From Quillaja saponaria (lineage: Eukaryota; Streptophyta; Magnoliopsida; Fabales; Quillajaceae), in the NCBI GenBank assembly GCA_029379385.1, contig CM055608.1, forward strand, positions 26,286,350-26,350,349: a stretch of 64,000 nucleotides of DNA, given 5' to 3'. Numbering within the stretch: the stretch's first letter is position 1; the number at the start of each line of letters is the position of its first letter. The position numbers and the translations under genes are program-made. The notes beneath the pieces are model-generated. The model saw only the letters and a list, made by a program, of their open reading frames with translations. It did no database searches and was not told the origin of the DNA. Shown here in pieces: positions 52,651 to 64,000 of the stretch.

Positions 52651-52777
52651 GTTGGTATTTGGTAATGGTAGTTGAGAAGGAGGAGAAGATGGTAATGGTG
52701 GTTTGATGCTCAATTTGAATAGGTGAAAGAAATTGGGGAAGAATAACAACTGGCAAAAGAGAAATAAAGTAGAGAAA

Positions 52778-55700
52778 ATGTTTAGATTGCATAAGAACAG
52801 ACAAGCTAAATCAGGAGAGAGGATTGATTTCAAATTCTCCAATTTCAAGGCAGTTCAGGTTCATTCATTTTCTCTATGTTTCTATAATTTGATTCATTTT
52901 ACATAATTAGGTTTTGATAATTTTCCTCTTTGCTATTAATCGATGAGTTTTTTTAGTTGTCTTGTTTCTTAAATTGAGAAGAAAAGGGATCAATATATTA
53001 ATGCTGCAATTAGTGAACAGTGTATCTTGAGATGATCTGATTTTCGAAAAAACGCCTGAATGAGTTGTAATTACATTATATGGATTGTATTTGAACTTGG
53101 TGATTCAGAATTCTAATGTACTAATAAACACATTGAAAACTGAATGAATATTGGAATGATAAGAATGAAGGAGGCTGATGACAATTTACACATTTCATGT
53201 TTTATTGAACTGAATAATTTGGATTTTGGAAACTAAAGGTGTTGGGAATGGTTTTGTATTTTTTGAAATAAAATGCTGGATTTATTTATTTATTATTATT
53301 ATTTTCTTTTGAGAATGTGGCAATGCCACTCTTGATTTTGATAGCTACCGTCAATTTGAAGAACAGGGTTAAATTATCTCAAATCGATCGTGAATGTTTA
53401 TCACATATGTACGTCAGTTTTTTAGGTTTCTGTTTTTGTATAACCCAGAATGATTATAGCCCCAATTTATGCTGCTGCTGTGAAGAATGTCAAAATGCAT
53501 ATTACGGAGCTCTTATTGTGAAGTGGATATAGTAGATCAACTTTCCTACCTCCTCAACTCATAGAGGGTTGAAACCGTTATAGTTATTCTTAGTATACGT
53601 TCAACTAACTATAAAATGATATATCTTATCTTTCAACATTCAGTAACTCAGTAACTAGCAATATTTGAATTTATAAAACAATTTCAGTCGATAATAAAAA
53701 TATTATTCTCATGTACGCAGGTACCCAAAGGATGGGACAAACTGTTTGTGTCTGTCATATCTGTAGAAAACGGAAAAAACAATTGCAAAATCAAACAAAG
53801 CACTAGTTCGTAATGGAACTTGTCAATGGACAGAAACTATTTCAGAATCTATATGGATTTCACAGGATGATTCTTCAAAGAAGTTAGAAGATTGTTTCTT
53901 CAAGCTTGCTGTTGCTATGGTATTGTCATTGTTGCTACTGCTTTCATCACTATATAACCTTCCTTTAATGATCTCCCCATCCCTACCCTCCCGGTTCTTT
54001 GTCAGTCATCCCATGTTTTGCATAGGATTAGTTTTGGCCCCTTTGGAGCTTATTTTTGTCACCAGCTCTGCCTCTATCTGTTAACAACTTCTATTATGAT
54101 TGTGGCAATTAACTGTTATGAGTTATATACATGACTTGGAATGAATTCTCCATAATAGGGATCAGTGAGATCTGGCATTCTTGGAGAGGCTACGCTTAAT
54201 ATGACCAGTTATATGAGTTCAAGTGCTTCCATTCCACTTTCACTACCTCTCAAAAAGTGCAATCTTGGAACAGTTTTACATGTGAGTTCTGCAACTGAGG
54301 CTATATGTTTGGTTTTTTTTGTTTGATGCCTTGCAAACTACAGAAAATAAAAAGGATTCCCGTAAACGTTACCGAGTTCTTGGTTAAATATGAGTCAATT
54401 TGGATAAATTGCCCATTTCGTGTCTTTCTATCATTTTCCTAATATACTTACTATCCCGTTTGTTCTAGTTTCAAAATCTTCATAATCATTTCAAAAAAAG
54501 TGCATTGTCTTTGAGGTTGATACGTATCTCCTTCAACCTATCATCATCAAACAATTTCTTTTATTTTACCATATAAAAGGCAAGGTACTACACGAGGCTG
54601 AAATCTCATAGGTGATGCTAATGACTGCTTTCTGTTATCACATGGTATTTTGATTTTCCATTTGATCCAAGTATCTAAAAGTAACCTCATGAAGGATTCT
54701 TCAATGTTTATATTTTTGTTTATTATGCACAAGCAACATAAGTTATAGATGTCTAATTGACATGTTTAGGTGTCTATATTTAATTAAAACCAAAAAAACT
54801 CACTAGGACAATTGCCTCATGGTGATCCACACCACGGTTTTCAGAAGTGAGAATGTTATCGAGTGTAGAGTCAAATTATGTTTATAAGGGAAAAATAAAA
54901 AAGAAAAAGAAAAAAAAGAAAATGATACTTTGTGAACTTTGTAATTTTCAATCTGGCAAGCCCTACAGGATATATTTCTGTGATGATCTTTACCAGAAGA
55001 GATTATTGAACACCTTTTTGAGCTAATGACTGGTGCGACTATAATGCATGATCATGGAGCAATTTTCTTGCTTGTTAAATGGTTGTGCTGGAAGAGGTGG
55101 GTGAGTTCGTTTGATCAAACTTCCATTAAGCTTCCATAGTCTCCTTTCTAGTTCTTTGGGTAAAATTAACAAATTCACAGGTATCTGTAAAATTGTTATG
55201 TTCTATAAATGTTAGTAAATTCAGTTGCAAAGATGTGTAGTTGTGCGCAGACAGCTCTCTGGATCTACAAATTAAAATTTTTATATTCCATTTCAAAAAA
55301 CAAAAAAAGTGAAGAGTTTGTTTTCTTTTCTTATTTCTTCTTGTCAAAGCTGTATCTCCTGTGGTTTTCCTCGTCCAATATCGGGTCAAGAGTTGGCCTT
55401 CACTAGTGAAATCAATTCAGTAATGTTGTTTGACTCAGATTTGTTGACACCAAGAACAAAATTCAGGTTTGTGTCATCTGGTTTGCAGGTAAAAGTTCAG
55501 TGCCTGACACCAAGAACAAACAGGTTTGTGTCATCTGATGGTACTTTTGATATAATATCATATTCTTCAGTATTGGATTTATTTTCTGTACTTTCTTCAG
55601 TCATGAAGAATCAAAAGAGACAACTTCCTTTGTGCAAAACCAGAATGCAATTTATCTTGATGCAACCATCAAGGCAGATGGATCCGATTCTGCATTGCTA

Positions 55701-58700
55701 ACAAGTGTTGGATCTTCCTCTAGCAAAGAATCGGACTCTCCCTTGTCTCCAGGAGAACCTAATAGTAGGGTAAGATTCCGACAGTCTGCTATGATTGTCT
55801 ATATGTTTGCTCTGTAACACAAAACATAGATTTTGGTCCATGCACATTGTATACTGGTAGTGGTAGCTGACAGTTCTGGCTGGTCAATAATGGTCTAAAC
55901 TTCTGTTACCGATAAAAGATCAAGTTCTCAACATGAGTTCACCTTACATAATTTTGTTAATTATTAGTTAATTTAAAAAACCTAGGTGCATGTTAAACAT
56001 GTATGGTGAAAGGATTATTTAAAGACACGATGTGATTTCCATTATCCCATTTAACTTTTTTTCCTAATGCTCTTCTTGTGAGACCTCAAGACTCAAGTAT
56101 GTGATAGTATGTGGGCGGTTTATGTATGCTGAGTCCATATTGGGTGTAGACAAGGCTGATCCGGGCTTTATAAGCGATTCTAAGAGTCCCAAATCCCAAT
56201 TATCACTTGTCCTTTTGGGTAAGGGAACATAAATTATCCCATTCCCTGGGTCATGACATTTCTAGAATACAATCATTACCTACCACTTTGAAGAGGTTTT
56301 TATGTGAGGTTTAAGTACAAGTTTCATTCTAATTGGTTTCTTGGAAGAAATTCCTTGCATGAAATGTTACCAATCAGAACTCTCATTTTAAAAGCATTTC
56401 ACTTATGTGTATACTGACATGGCGGATTATCTTGAGATTTACTGTCAAGCATTTTTATTTAACATGACTACAGCTACATTTTTTTTTCTTAACTGCAGGG
56501 AGCAAGCTCCGCTGCTTCATGTTCATGTCGCAGCTATGAGTCAGTTGAAGGATCCATAGGGAGAGAAACTTTCTCCCCACGAATCAATCTAAGAGATGAT
56601 GGACAGAGCCTAACTAGTAGCCAATATTCAATCAGTTCCCAGAAAAGTGTATCTCACTGCAACTATCCTGGTGATCATTCTTCTCCATCAAACCACTCAT
56701 CATGTAACTCACAGATTACAGGTTCAGAGAGTAAGAATAATAGGCAAGAGTCTGAAGCATCATCTTTTAAACCCTCTGGTTCTTCTAAAAACCTTCTGGA
56801 AGCTGCTGAGGATACAAATGAAGAGCTTCGTGCAGAAGCTAAGATGTGGGAGAGGAATGCTCGGAAACTAATGCTTGATTTAGATGGATTGAGGGCAGAA
56901 TTCTCAGATCAGTCCAAAATCCTAGAAAATCTAGGAAATGAGCTTTCAGGAGCACATGCAGAACGTGATAGATTGGAAAAAGAAATTGAAGAATTGAAAT
57001 TTTTACTAAAGGATCAAGTAGTGAAACAGACAGCATTTGAAGATTCAACATTTCGAGACGAATGTGTACCACAAATTGAAAAAGAATTGAGAGATGAACT
57101 GAAGTTTCAGAAAGAATCCAACGCCAACTTGGCTGTACAGCTGAAGAGGAGCCAAGAATCAAATATTGAGCTTGTTTCTGTTCTCCAGGAGCTGGAAGAT
57201 ACCATAGAAAAGCAGAAAATTGAGATTGAAAATATTTCAGCATTACCACCAAAAGTGAGTGATGTGGAAAAGTCTTTCCAACTGACTGTAGAAGGAAACA
57301 GGAATCTAACACTCCAGATACGACAAATGGAGGAATCAGAGAAAATTTTGCTTGGTAAGGTTCAACATCTGGAACTGGCCTTAGAAGACAAGAAGCGTGA
57401 GATAGAGAGTATAAGGAGCCTGAACAACAAAGCCCTTTTGGATACTGAAACAGAATACAAAAACAAGTTACCTGCTAACGAGAAAGAGATTTCAAGTTTA
57501 AAGGCAAAGTTGTCCGAATCCCGTGAAGAAAGGCAATGTGCAGAAATTATATTCGCTAATGGAGGAGATGAAAATCTGATAAAAGAAATCGCAGTTTTGA
57601 AAGAAAAAGTAGAGGAACTTGAGAGGGACTGCAATGAGCTGACAGATGAAAATCTTGAGCTCTTATTCAAGCTTAAGGAAGCAAACTACAATACGAGAAG
57701 TAGAGATCCTTCTTATGATTCTTCACCCAGCCGGCTTTCAGCTAAAATTTTTACTAGCTTTGTGTCTGAAGCGAGCACAAATAAGTCCCAAATTGTCCAT
57801 TTTGAAGAGGTATTGGAGAAGAAAGTGACTGGGATGATTGAAAACTATGATGATCTTTCAATTCAAGAACTTGAGAGTTCAAAAATGGCATTACAAGTTA
57901 AAGTCACAGAACTAAGTAAGGAAGTAACTGATAAAACATCCGAGTTAGAAACACTCAAGTCTACCTTATTGTCTAAAGAAGAGGAGATTGGAGCTCTTAT
58001 GAAGTACCAGAATGAGTTGGAAGCTAATATTTTTGATATTCAGAAAGAGAACGGTCAGCTAGAGGAACACATGGAGGTCTTTCTAAAAGAAAGTGACATC
58101 ACCTCTAAATGCTTGAATGGTTTGCGAAATGATTTGGCAGTGCTCACCAGCAGCTTGGACTCACATGTTTCTGCCAATAAGATTCTTGAAAGCAAATCCG
58201 TGGAGCTAGAAAGTGAAAATCATGAACTAGAGCTCCATATATTAGAGATAGAACAAGAAAAAGTCAAGTTGTCAGAGTGCATGTCTGCCTTAGAAGCTGA
58301 ACTGCGATATTCAAAGGATGAAAGAGAATCCAGTCAGTTGGAACTGGAGAACTTTAAATCTCAGGCTGTGTGCCTCCAAGAGGAGATTGCCAAGTTGAAA
58401 TTTGAAACAGAGTCTAGAAAAGAATATTTGAAACACAAGTGGTCAGAAGCTCAACAAGAATGTGAAAGTCTAAGAAACGAAAATATGCAGTTACAAGCTG
58501 CTGCGGAGAGTCTTATTGAAGAGTGCAGTTTTCTTCCAAAAATCAAATGGAGAACTGAGGCAGATGATGGTAGAGTTCCAAGAGCGTTGCTCCCTCTTGG
58601 AGGTCAGGTTGAGTGAATCAGAACAAAGTTTTACAGATTACTCGGAAAGAATTGAACTCTTAGAAGAAAGACTAGCTTTGATGCTGGAAGATATTGCCTC

Positions 58701-61392
58701 AAAGGAGAATGCTCTAGCTTCAGGATTAGATGGACTTCTTGACGAAGATAGAAAACATAAGGAAAAACTTATTGAAGTTGAGAACTTGCTAAATCAGATA
58801 TACATAGAGAAGACAGTTGAAGTTGAGAACCTTCAAATTATGGTTGAGCAGTTAAGCAAGAAACTTTCAGAAACTTCAGATGAAAAAGAGAAGACAGTTT
58901 CCAGTGCTGCTGATGAAGTATCTGCTTTATGTGCTGAAAAAGCTAAACTGGAATCTGCTCTTCAGGAAGTTCAATCAAAAGTGATTTCATCAGAGAATGA
59001 GGTCAATAAAATACGAACAGAGTATGAAACAAAGCTGCAAGACCTAAGGGGTGAGGTAGCTGCTTCCAGAAACAGTCAGGAATTGCTGTTGGCTGACCAT
59101 GAAAAGCTGTTGAAGCTGGTGGGGAATTACAAATCAAGAGATGCGAAAGTCAAGACTGCTACAACTGATCTTGAATTAAAGATTACAGTTTCTGAATATG
59201 AAAGGCAACAACTCATGGAAGAAACTAAAAATTTGAAGGTTCAGTTGCAACAAATGGGTCACCTTCAGGAGAAAATTGAGGCCCTTAAGGATGAACTCAG
59301 TTCAACCAAGTCTGAAAGAGAGAGACTAGAAGCATCTTTGCATGTAATATCTGAGGAATGTGAAGATCTTAAAGGAGAGAAGGATTCATTTGTTGAAAAG
59401 ATCTCAACATTGCAGAAGGCAGTGTCTGAATTGGAGGACTACAAAAGAAGTAGAGCATCCTTCGAAGAAAGGCTTCTGCAGCTGGAGGAGGATCTACTGG
59501 CAAAAGATGCACTATGTGCTCAGGATGCTGAGCTGAAAAATGAGTTCAGCCAGATCAAAAGGATGAACAGGCAGTATCAACAGACAATACAGTTACTTAA
59601 GAAGGAGAAAGATGAGAGTCTAACAAGAGCCCAAGCCCTTGAAGAAGAACTGAAACTAATGAAAGAACAAAAACAGAATCAAATGTCTAAGATGAATAGG
59701 AAAGTTCTACCCATTCATGAAGATCTGAAGCTCTCAAAAGTCAGTAAATTTTTTAATTTTTTTTTCTTCAATTTCATTTGAAAATTTGATGTGAAGACTG
59801 AATTGTTTTGGACTTTCTGATCTAGCAGAATCAAATGGTTAATACTAGTCCACATCGCGGTAATAGAAGGAGGCTATCCTTGAAGAGCGATAAAGAACTT
59901 GTGAAGGATCAGCATAAGATTGAGGTGAGACATCTCAAATATTTGCAATTTTCTTTGCCTGCATGGTGACCGGTCTCAAGTGTGTGCAGTTAGTTATGTT
60001 CTACATAAATCTTAAATAATCTTGACAGTATCACAGAGTACCGGTTTTATTGCTATTACTGTTTAGATCTTTATATTGCCTGTTTCCCTCTTGTTTATAG
60101 GTTGATAGCAAATGTGAAGTTCTTGATGAAAGTGTTTTTTCCATTGGAGTAGATGCTTTGTCGAAGATTCAATTGCTTGAGAGTGAACTAGCCAAAGCTA
60201 TGGAAGCAAATATGATATATGAAGTTCAACTTAACAGGTTAGAGTAACACATTATGTCTTCAAATATTCTTATATCCCAAGAATTCCTTATGCTTTTACT
60301 GTTGAGTTTTATGAAAGAAAGAAAATTTGTTTTCTCTTCTCAATTTAAACTGTTAAGGGGTAGTCAGAGATGTTTCTGAATTTTGAAAGACAAAGATGTC
60401 TACTTCTATTATTATTGGTTTTAATACAACCTGAAATGCACAAGTTTTGTCAACTTGAGCATACAACTACTTTTAGATCGTACTGAACACCAAAAAGGAT
60501 AAAACAAAGAAAGGTAAGGAAGATTACTAAATGTTAAGTCACTAAGTTGCTATTTAGTTTTATTGGTAGTATATGCATCAGAAGAGTAAAGCATAAGTTT
60601 GGTTAAAGTTGTCCTAACTATGTATCTTGTACAACAAAGTCAAATTATCACATGATGACATCTATAAGCTCAATCAATTTGAATTATTGAGTTCTCTTGC
60701 AGTAGTTTATGTTGGTCTTGTTTTTGTTTTAATTTCTCTCAAAGATATGTAAATTTCAGCACCTTTAAGAATGCAGTAAGTCTTAGAGAAGGAAGGCTGC
60801 GTTGAATTATGATTATATTGGGTCTGTTTCTCCTCCTGATTTTTTCCTTGAATGAAACCAAACAAATCAATTCTTTTGCTCACCGAGTTAAAATAGTAGA
60901 AAGAACTTTGTGTCATCCTGTAGTTTAATTTGGCATTTAGGCTGAGAAGTTATTAAATATCTGTTTACAACTTTCCAGTTTCCAAAACTTCTTTGGCAAC
61001 AAAAAATCCTAAGATAATCTATGGTTCAGACCTTAATTTGAAACAAACATATTAAAGGAACCCTATTAAGTACTACTTCTCAGAACTGTACCTTGCCTTA
61101 TTGCATTCAAAGTTATAGCGAATATGTCTCTCTCATCCGTTTACTCTGCAGGCTGTTGTCCCAGGGCCAAAACAGCAGCCAGGCAAATGCTCCTATCAAA
61201 TCAAAAGCTGAAGGTGAAGTAGTTGCTAGAGAAAGATTCGAACGTACAAAATCAACATTAGAGGCAGAGCTAAGAGACATCAGGGAACGCTACTTCCACA
61301 TGAGCCTCAAATATGCCGAGGTGGAAGCTCAGCGTGAGGAACTTGTGATGAAGCTCAAGGTGGCCAAGAGTGAAAAAAGATGGTTCTCATAG
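52778..61392 (+). CDS. Long coiled-coil protein with N-terminal NT-C2 domain (At1g22060-like), two frame breaks
   Basis: Exons: 52778-52858, 53721-53919, 54159-54281, 55489-55523, 55601-55769, 56499-59739, 59829-59924, 60101-60237 and 61152-61392. They total 4322 nt; removing two apparent extra bases gives about 1439 codons. Exons 1-4 form the NT-C2 membrane-binding-type domain (MFRLHKNRQAKSGERIDFKF, VPKGWDKLFVSVISVENG, GSVRSGILGEATLNMTSYM). A Ser-rich linker follows (TSVGSSSSKESDSPLSPGE). The 3.2-kb exon 6 is almost continuous heptad coiled coil, rich in Glu, Lys and Leu. The C-terminus is SLKYAEVEAQREELVMKLK, ending in the family tail KRWFS. Homologues are annotated myosin-heavy-chain-related or sporulation-specific; their molecular role is not established. 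Breaks: an extra A in the A-run near 53773-53778 of exon 2, and an extra base near 58535-58538. Elsewhere the frame is open over more than 1000 codons. The Arabidopsis relative is, as I recall, nearer 2000 residues. Confidence 0.88.
55445..55537 (+). repeat. Local duplication spanning an exon end and its donor site
   Basis: TGACACCAAGAACAAA followed by (ATT)CAGGTTTGTGTCATCTG occurs at 55445-55480 and again at 55505-55537. The second copy contains the end of exon 4 and its donor; the first lies in the preceding intron just before the acceptor at 55487-55488. The copies differ mainly by the three bases ATT. Confidence 0.92.
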
Positions 61393-61628
61393 ATCCATGA
61401 CCAGCACAGAAATTGACCCATTTCTCCTTTTAACTCTACCAATCTCAAGTAGCTTGTTCCACTAATCTTCAAAGAAAAGGTGAATCAAAGTTTTCAATCT
61501 GTTAAAGAGTGATACATATATAGTTCAAGATAACAACATATACGAAATGGTGGTCTGTAAATGTCAGAAATTTTGAAAGGAAGACTGAGAATGTTGAAAA
61601 AAAGTTAGATGACATCATTAGTTGAGAA

Positions 61629-61655
61629 AATAAATTGAAGGCTTAAAGCAATAAA
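61629..61655 (+). terminator. Candidate polyadenylation signals of the coiled-coil gene
   Basis: Two AATAAA hexamers, at 61629-61634 and 61650-61655, lie 240-260 nt after the stop codon. Confidence 0.45.
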
Positions 61656-62009
61656 GGTAATGTAATAATTCATGGTCTGCCCTTGTCTGTAAGTCATCTG
61701 TGTGCAAATTGAAAATTTCTCTCTTCCTGATGTCTATGATTATTCCACAAATATTTATGTACGTAATATTAATTGATCTGGTTTAAAACCAAACGGGAGG
61801 GGGACTCGAAAAGTGCTTGGATCCCGAGTCAATGATATAACCATCAGATTGTCTCGTGATGTTATAATTTAAAATAATATTATTATATTCTATATTTTTA
61901 ATATATAAATATAAATATTTTATTTATATATAATAATTTAATTTCAAACAAAAAATAAAATTAAAAAGAAAAGGAAAATAGTGTATTATAATTTATAACC
62001 TTCTCTCTC

Positions 62010-62027
62010 ATATATATATATATATAT
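62010..62027. repeat. (AT)n microsatellite
   Basis: Nine AT/TA units in the A/T-rich 3' spacer. Confidence 0.9.
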
Positions 62028-64000
62028 TATTTTAGTTTTCGTTTTATCTTTTTTAACCGGACTAGACATTTAAGTTGATTGATTCAACAGGGTTGATTGG
62101 CTATGTCAAGTCAATCTTGGTCAACTATTATTATAGATTTTAAGACTATTTGAAATAATACCTCGATTCAACCGGCAAGACCAAGCCTTAAAACATTATG
62201 ATGCTGTATATGGATATATCACTACCTTTGGTATTTTGTTCTTCTTCGCTCTCATTTTGTATCCTTTTCATTTATTTATGAAATTGGGGAGTTTTCCCTT
62301 CTCATCCTCTTCAAAATATCACTTGCTTTTACCTTCCTTATTATGTCATAACAGACCTCATCTTTCAGGGGAATTAAAAAATAAATAAATATAAAAGGCA
62401 AACTTTCAATCATTGATCACAAGTGATTTGCTCCTCTATTTTATTCACATGTAATTTTGAGATATCAAATTATCTACATGTGAGTTTATCTTTCCATTTA
62501 TTTTTGTAACAAATAAATTAATTAAATGATTGTGTTTAAACATTTTAGCAAATAATGCCGAAAATCACATGTAGGTGTCCTTTTGTATGATCACGAAAAC
62601 CACATATGAATAAGATGAAAATCAATAAAAGTATATATTTTGATTTATAATAAATAATGAAATTATTATTCAAAAATTAATTGAATGAGATGGTGACACG
62701 TTTATTCATTAAATATTTTGACATAATATATCCTTGATATCACATAACATGACATTTTTTTTTTTAAAAAAAAAAAAAGAAAAAGAAAAATGATGAGAAT
62801 TGAACATTTGACCTCTCCAATAAAATAACAAATTAATAACCACTTTTATAAATCAATTACTTATTACATCAATTGAAATTTAAAAAATTAACTTACATTT
62901 AAGATTGCCTAAAAATATCTAAACAAATTTCATATTTTTAGATTTTATAATCTACTAAATTGAGTTTGAACTTTTGAAGTTAATCAAAATGTAAGATTGA
63001 ATGTGGGTGGAGAAAAAAAAAATTGAAATTTCAGCCACTATTGTTAAAAAAAAATAAAAACTTGCCATTTTCAAAATCATCGATATCAGGTTGAAGAAAT
63101 TAAATAATTTTCTTGTATGTTAAATGATTTTTTTTAATTTATTAAAATCTTATCAAAATAAATTTTAATGGAAGAAATAGAATTAAGAAAAAAAAAAGGG
63201 TGGGAACAGTATGAAAAATGAACAAAAACTTATATTGGAAAAAAGTAATCATTTTTTTTTTTACCACATAAAGATAGAAACAATTAGAGTAAGAGTAAGT
63301 TTAAATTGAGTTTTTGATTAGGTGAGATGTAGAAGTGTGGTGAGTTAGAAAAATAAATTAATAATCTCACAAACTAATTTTTTTTATTTTTTACAAACTT
63401 AGTTTAAAGTAAAATTTAGTTGAAGATAAAAAATAAATTTTCCTTGCATCGCACTTTACTGAAATTATCTATTACATATTAAAGGAGAATACTCCTCACA
63501 TCTAGTGTGGACAGTCTAAAAAAATATCACAAAACAGTTAGAATCCTATATACTAATATGGACCTATAAAATTTCAAGAAAGTGCCGCATCATAATATTA
63601 ATATGTTGTATTTGTTAGCGACAAACTTCTATTAATAGGTTCATTCATTATTTAATTATTAAAATTCACAAACTTTTCATTTTTTCATTTTTTCACTTTA
63701 TCCTAATTTATTGCTTTTTATATTCCATATCTTTTATATTTTTTATTCCACTTTTCATATTTCAATACCATAAGATTTTTATTATTATGTTAATTCTAAT
63801 ATTTTAATTCATCTTGATTCGATACTTATAATTATAGTTTATTTATTTTGAAAACGTATTATTTATTTGGTAACAGTCACATGATCCAGTAGTCTTCCCG
63901 CTTTATCATAATTTCTTAATTTTTCTTATTTTAACTCTTCCATTTCCATCTCGCTTTTAATATTCTACTACTATATAATATTGTTAGTCACATTTCAAGG

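Larger units (their letters stand above)
61393..64000. other. 3' region of the coiled-coil gene and AT-rich spacer
   Basis: 61393-61700 should contain the 3' untranslated region. From about 61860 the sequence is very A/T-rich with short TA and A/T runs and no recognisable gene or element. Confidence 0.45.

Noticed and set aside
55309..55701. Plus-strand frame of 130 codons reading through intron and exons
   Set aside because: It runs out of phase through exon 5; the spliced frame gives the family text SHEESKETTSF instead.
56839..57312. Minus-strand open frame of 157 codons
   Set aside because: Antisense to the long coiled-coil exon, whose codon bias (Glu/Lys/Leu) leaves long open antisense frames.

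Overview
This window is nuclear DNA from a flowering plant, most likely a eudicot. The genes are split by GT-AG introns, the spacers are AT-rich, plant LINE and MITE debris is present, and every recognisable protein belongs to a land-plant family. I cannot name the species. There are no rRNA, tRNA, CRISPR or prokaryotic features that I can support.

Layout. 1-2.2 kb: decayed LINE on the minus strand (endonuclease plus the start of the reverse transcriptase), running off the left edge. 2.3-3.1 kb: remnant of an RPA70-like OB-fold gene. 4.3-10.0 kb (minus): 10-exon poly(A)-binding protein with four RRMs and a C-terminal MLLE domain, with a candidate Tourist-like MITE in one intron. 12.7-18.0 kb (minus): 10-exon A1-family aspartyl protease whose second active-site triad reads DCG instead of DSG/DTG, with a LINE 3' tail in one intron. 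18.2-23.6 kb: AT-rich spacer. 23.65-27.3 kb (plus): 8-exon DEAD-box helicase of the LOS4/RH38 (DBP5/DDX19) type. 28.4-30.5 kb (plus): 3-exon DUF1992 (DNAJC28-like) protein with a short upstream ORF. 31.3-35.2 kb (minus): 7-exon ESCRT-I subunit VPS37. 36.3-38.6 kb (minus): IBA57/COG0354-like gene carrying two stops and several frame breaks, so a probable pseudogene. 38.6-45.6 kb: spacer. 45.6-47.3 kb (plus): 4-exon 2-oxoglutarate/Fe(II) dioxygenase resembling GIM2. 47.4-52.7 kb: spacer. 52.8-61.4 kb (plus): 9-exon long coiled-coil protein with an N-terminal NT-C2 domain, intact except for two single-base insertions. 61.4-64 kb: AT-rich spacer.

The genes are unrelated housekeeping or metabolic genes (mRNA translation and export, endosomal sorting, Fe-S biogenesis, specialised metabolism). 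Nothing suggests a cluster or operon-like system, and I found no convincing undescribed system. The most useful leads are the broken IBA57 copy, the DCG active site, the two frame breaks in the coiled-coil gene, the duplicated splice-site segment at 55.4-55.5 kb, and the upstream ORF before the DUF1992 gene. Exon boundaries were placed by hand from reading frame, splice consensus and family conservation. Coding lengths come from summing those exons.
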